From: Whitmania pigra
Lineage: Eukaryota > Annelida > Clitellata > Hirudinida > Haemopidae
Assembly: GCA_021613335.1 (NCBI GenBank)
Contig: JAJTWR010000113.1
Span: 1,139,501-1,203,500 of the forward strand
Length of the DNA: 64,000 bases
Reading direction: 5' to 3'
A program made the position numbers and the translations under genes. This document shows positions 63,707 through 64,000 of the stretch, piece after piece (the first letter of the stretch is position 1; each line of letters begins with the position of its first letter). The notes beneath the pieces are model-generated. The model did no database searches. It was given only the letters and a program-made list of their open reading frames with translations, and was not told the origin of the DNA.

Positions 63707-64000
63707 TCGAGTTTAGTTGTTAAAGTTAATTGTTTATGTTATTGCTACCACTATTTGGACTTGTGAATGCTTGATCATAGCATGATGATTTTGTCTTCAC
63801 ATTGGTCTCGCCAGACAGATTTGAATTTACAGTAAATTTCCAATATCTTTCTTGTTATTTATTTCAATTATTTCCTCTTTCATAGCTGGGCTACCAAGTC
63901 TTCTTGCACATTCTGAAACAGCACAGTTTAAAAAGCATTGCTTATCTTCATATTTATTTCTTCAAGATTACATTCCAATTAAATGTGTTACTTTATATTT

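Larger units (their letters stand above)
63197..64000 (+). other. CASK 3' untranslated region and downstream DNA
   Basis: No coding signal. Contains the candidate AATAAA at 63701 and the tRNA-like fragment. Confidence 0.5.

Overview
The window is animal nuclear DNA: AT-rich, with long introns, GT-AG splice sites and dense, mostly decayed transposable elements of metazoan families (hAT, Tc1/mariner, pogo/Tigger, Ty3/gypsy, several LINE clades, tRNA-derived SINEs). It looks like an invertebrate; the phylum cannot be fixed from sequence alone.

Two host genes can be reconstructed by splicing. On the minus strand, 14684 down to 11945, six exons encode a 191-residue TMEM199/VMA12-type V-ATPase assembly factor. 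On the plus strand, 15810 to 63196, 22 coding exons encode a complete 929-residue CASK (membrane-associated guanylate kinase: CaM-kinase-like domain, two L27, PDZ, SH3, HOOK, GK). All intron phases join without a gap in both models. The two start codons diverge across about 1.1 kb, so the genes may share a promoter region. The CASK kinase domain is unusually degenerate: the glycine loop, the catalytic Asp/Lys and the DFG position are all altered, while the PDZ, SH3 and GK parts are well conserved.

Layout: 1-2.9 kb, LINE 3' end and a decayed hAT. 3.5-8.1 kb, a Ty3/gypsy element on the minus strand with identical 136-bp LTRs and a 5-bp target duplication. 8.1-10.6 kb, a hAT with an 8-bp target duplication. 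11.9-14.7 kb, TMEM199-like gene. 15.8-63.2 kb, CASK, whose introns hold most of the remaining repeats: a Charlie-like hAT (24.1-26.2 kb), pogo/Tigger and LINE fragments (27.6-29.5 kb), a nested SINE locus (33.0-33.7 kb), a 25-bp minisatellite of 27 units (38.0-38.7 kb), a mariner copy (40.3-41.2 kb), several LINEs (44-47, 51-54, 57-60 and 62 kb) and a hAT inserted inside a LINE (53.1-53.9 kb).

Two repeat networks recur. A LINE and a tRNA-derived SINE share one 3' tail that can form a GTCC/GGAC hairpin, giving insertions as short as 38 bp. A second LINE family, with a zinc-knuckle plus PD-(D/E)XK-like C-terminus, carries a conserved, highly structured roughly 140-bp 3' motif present five times. 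Homology calls are from remembered family motifs, not from a database search.
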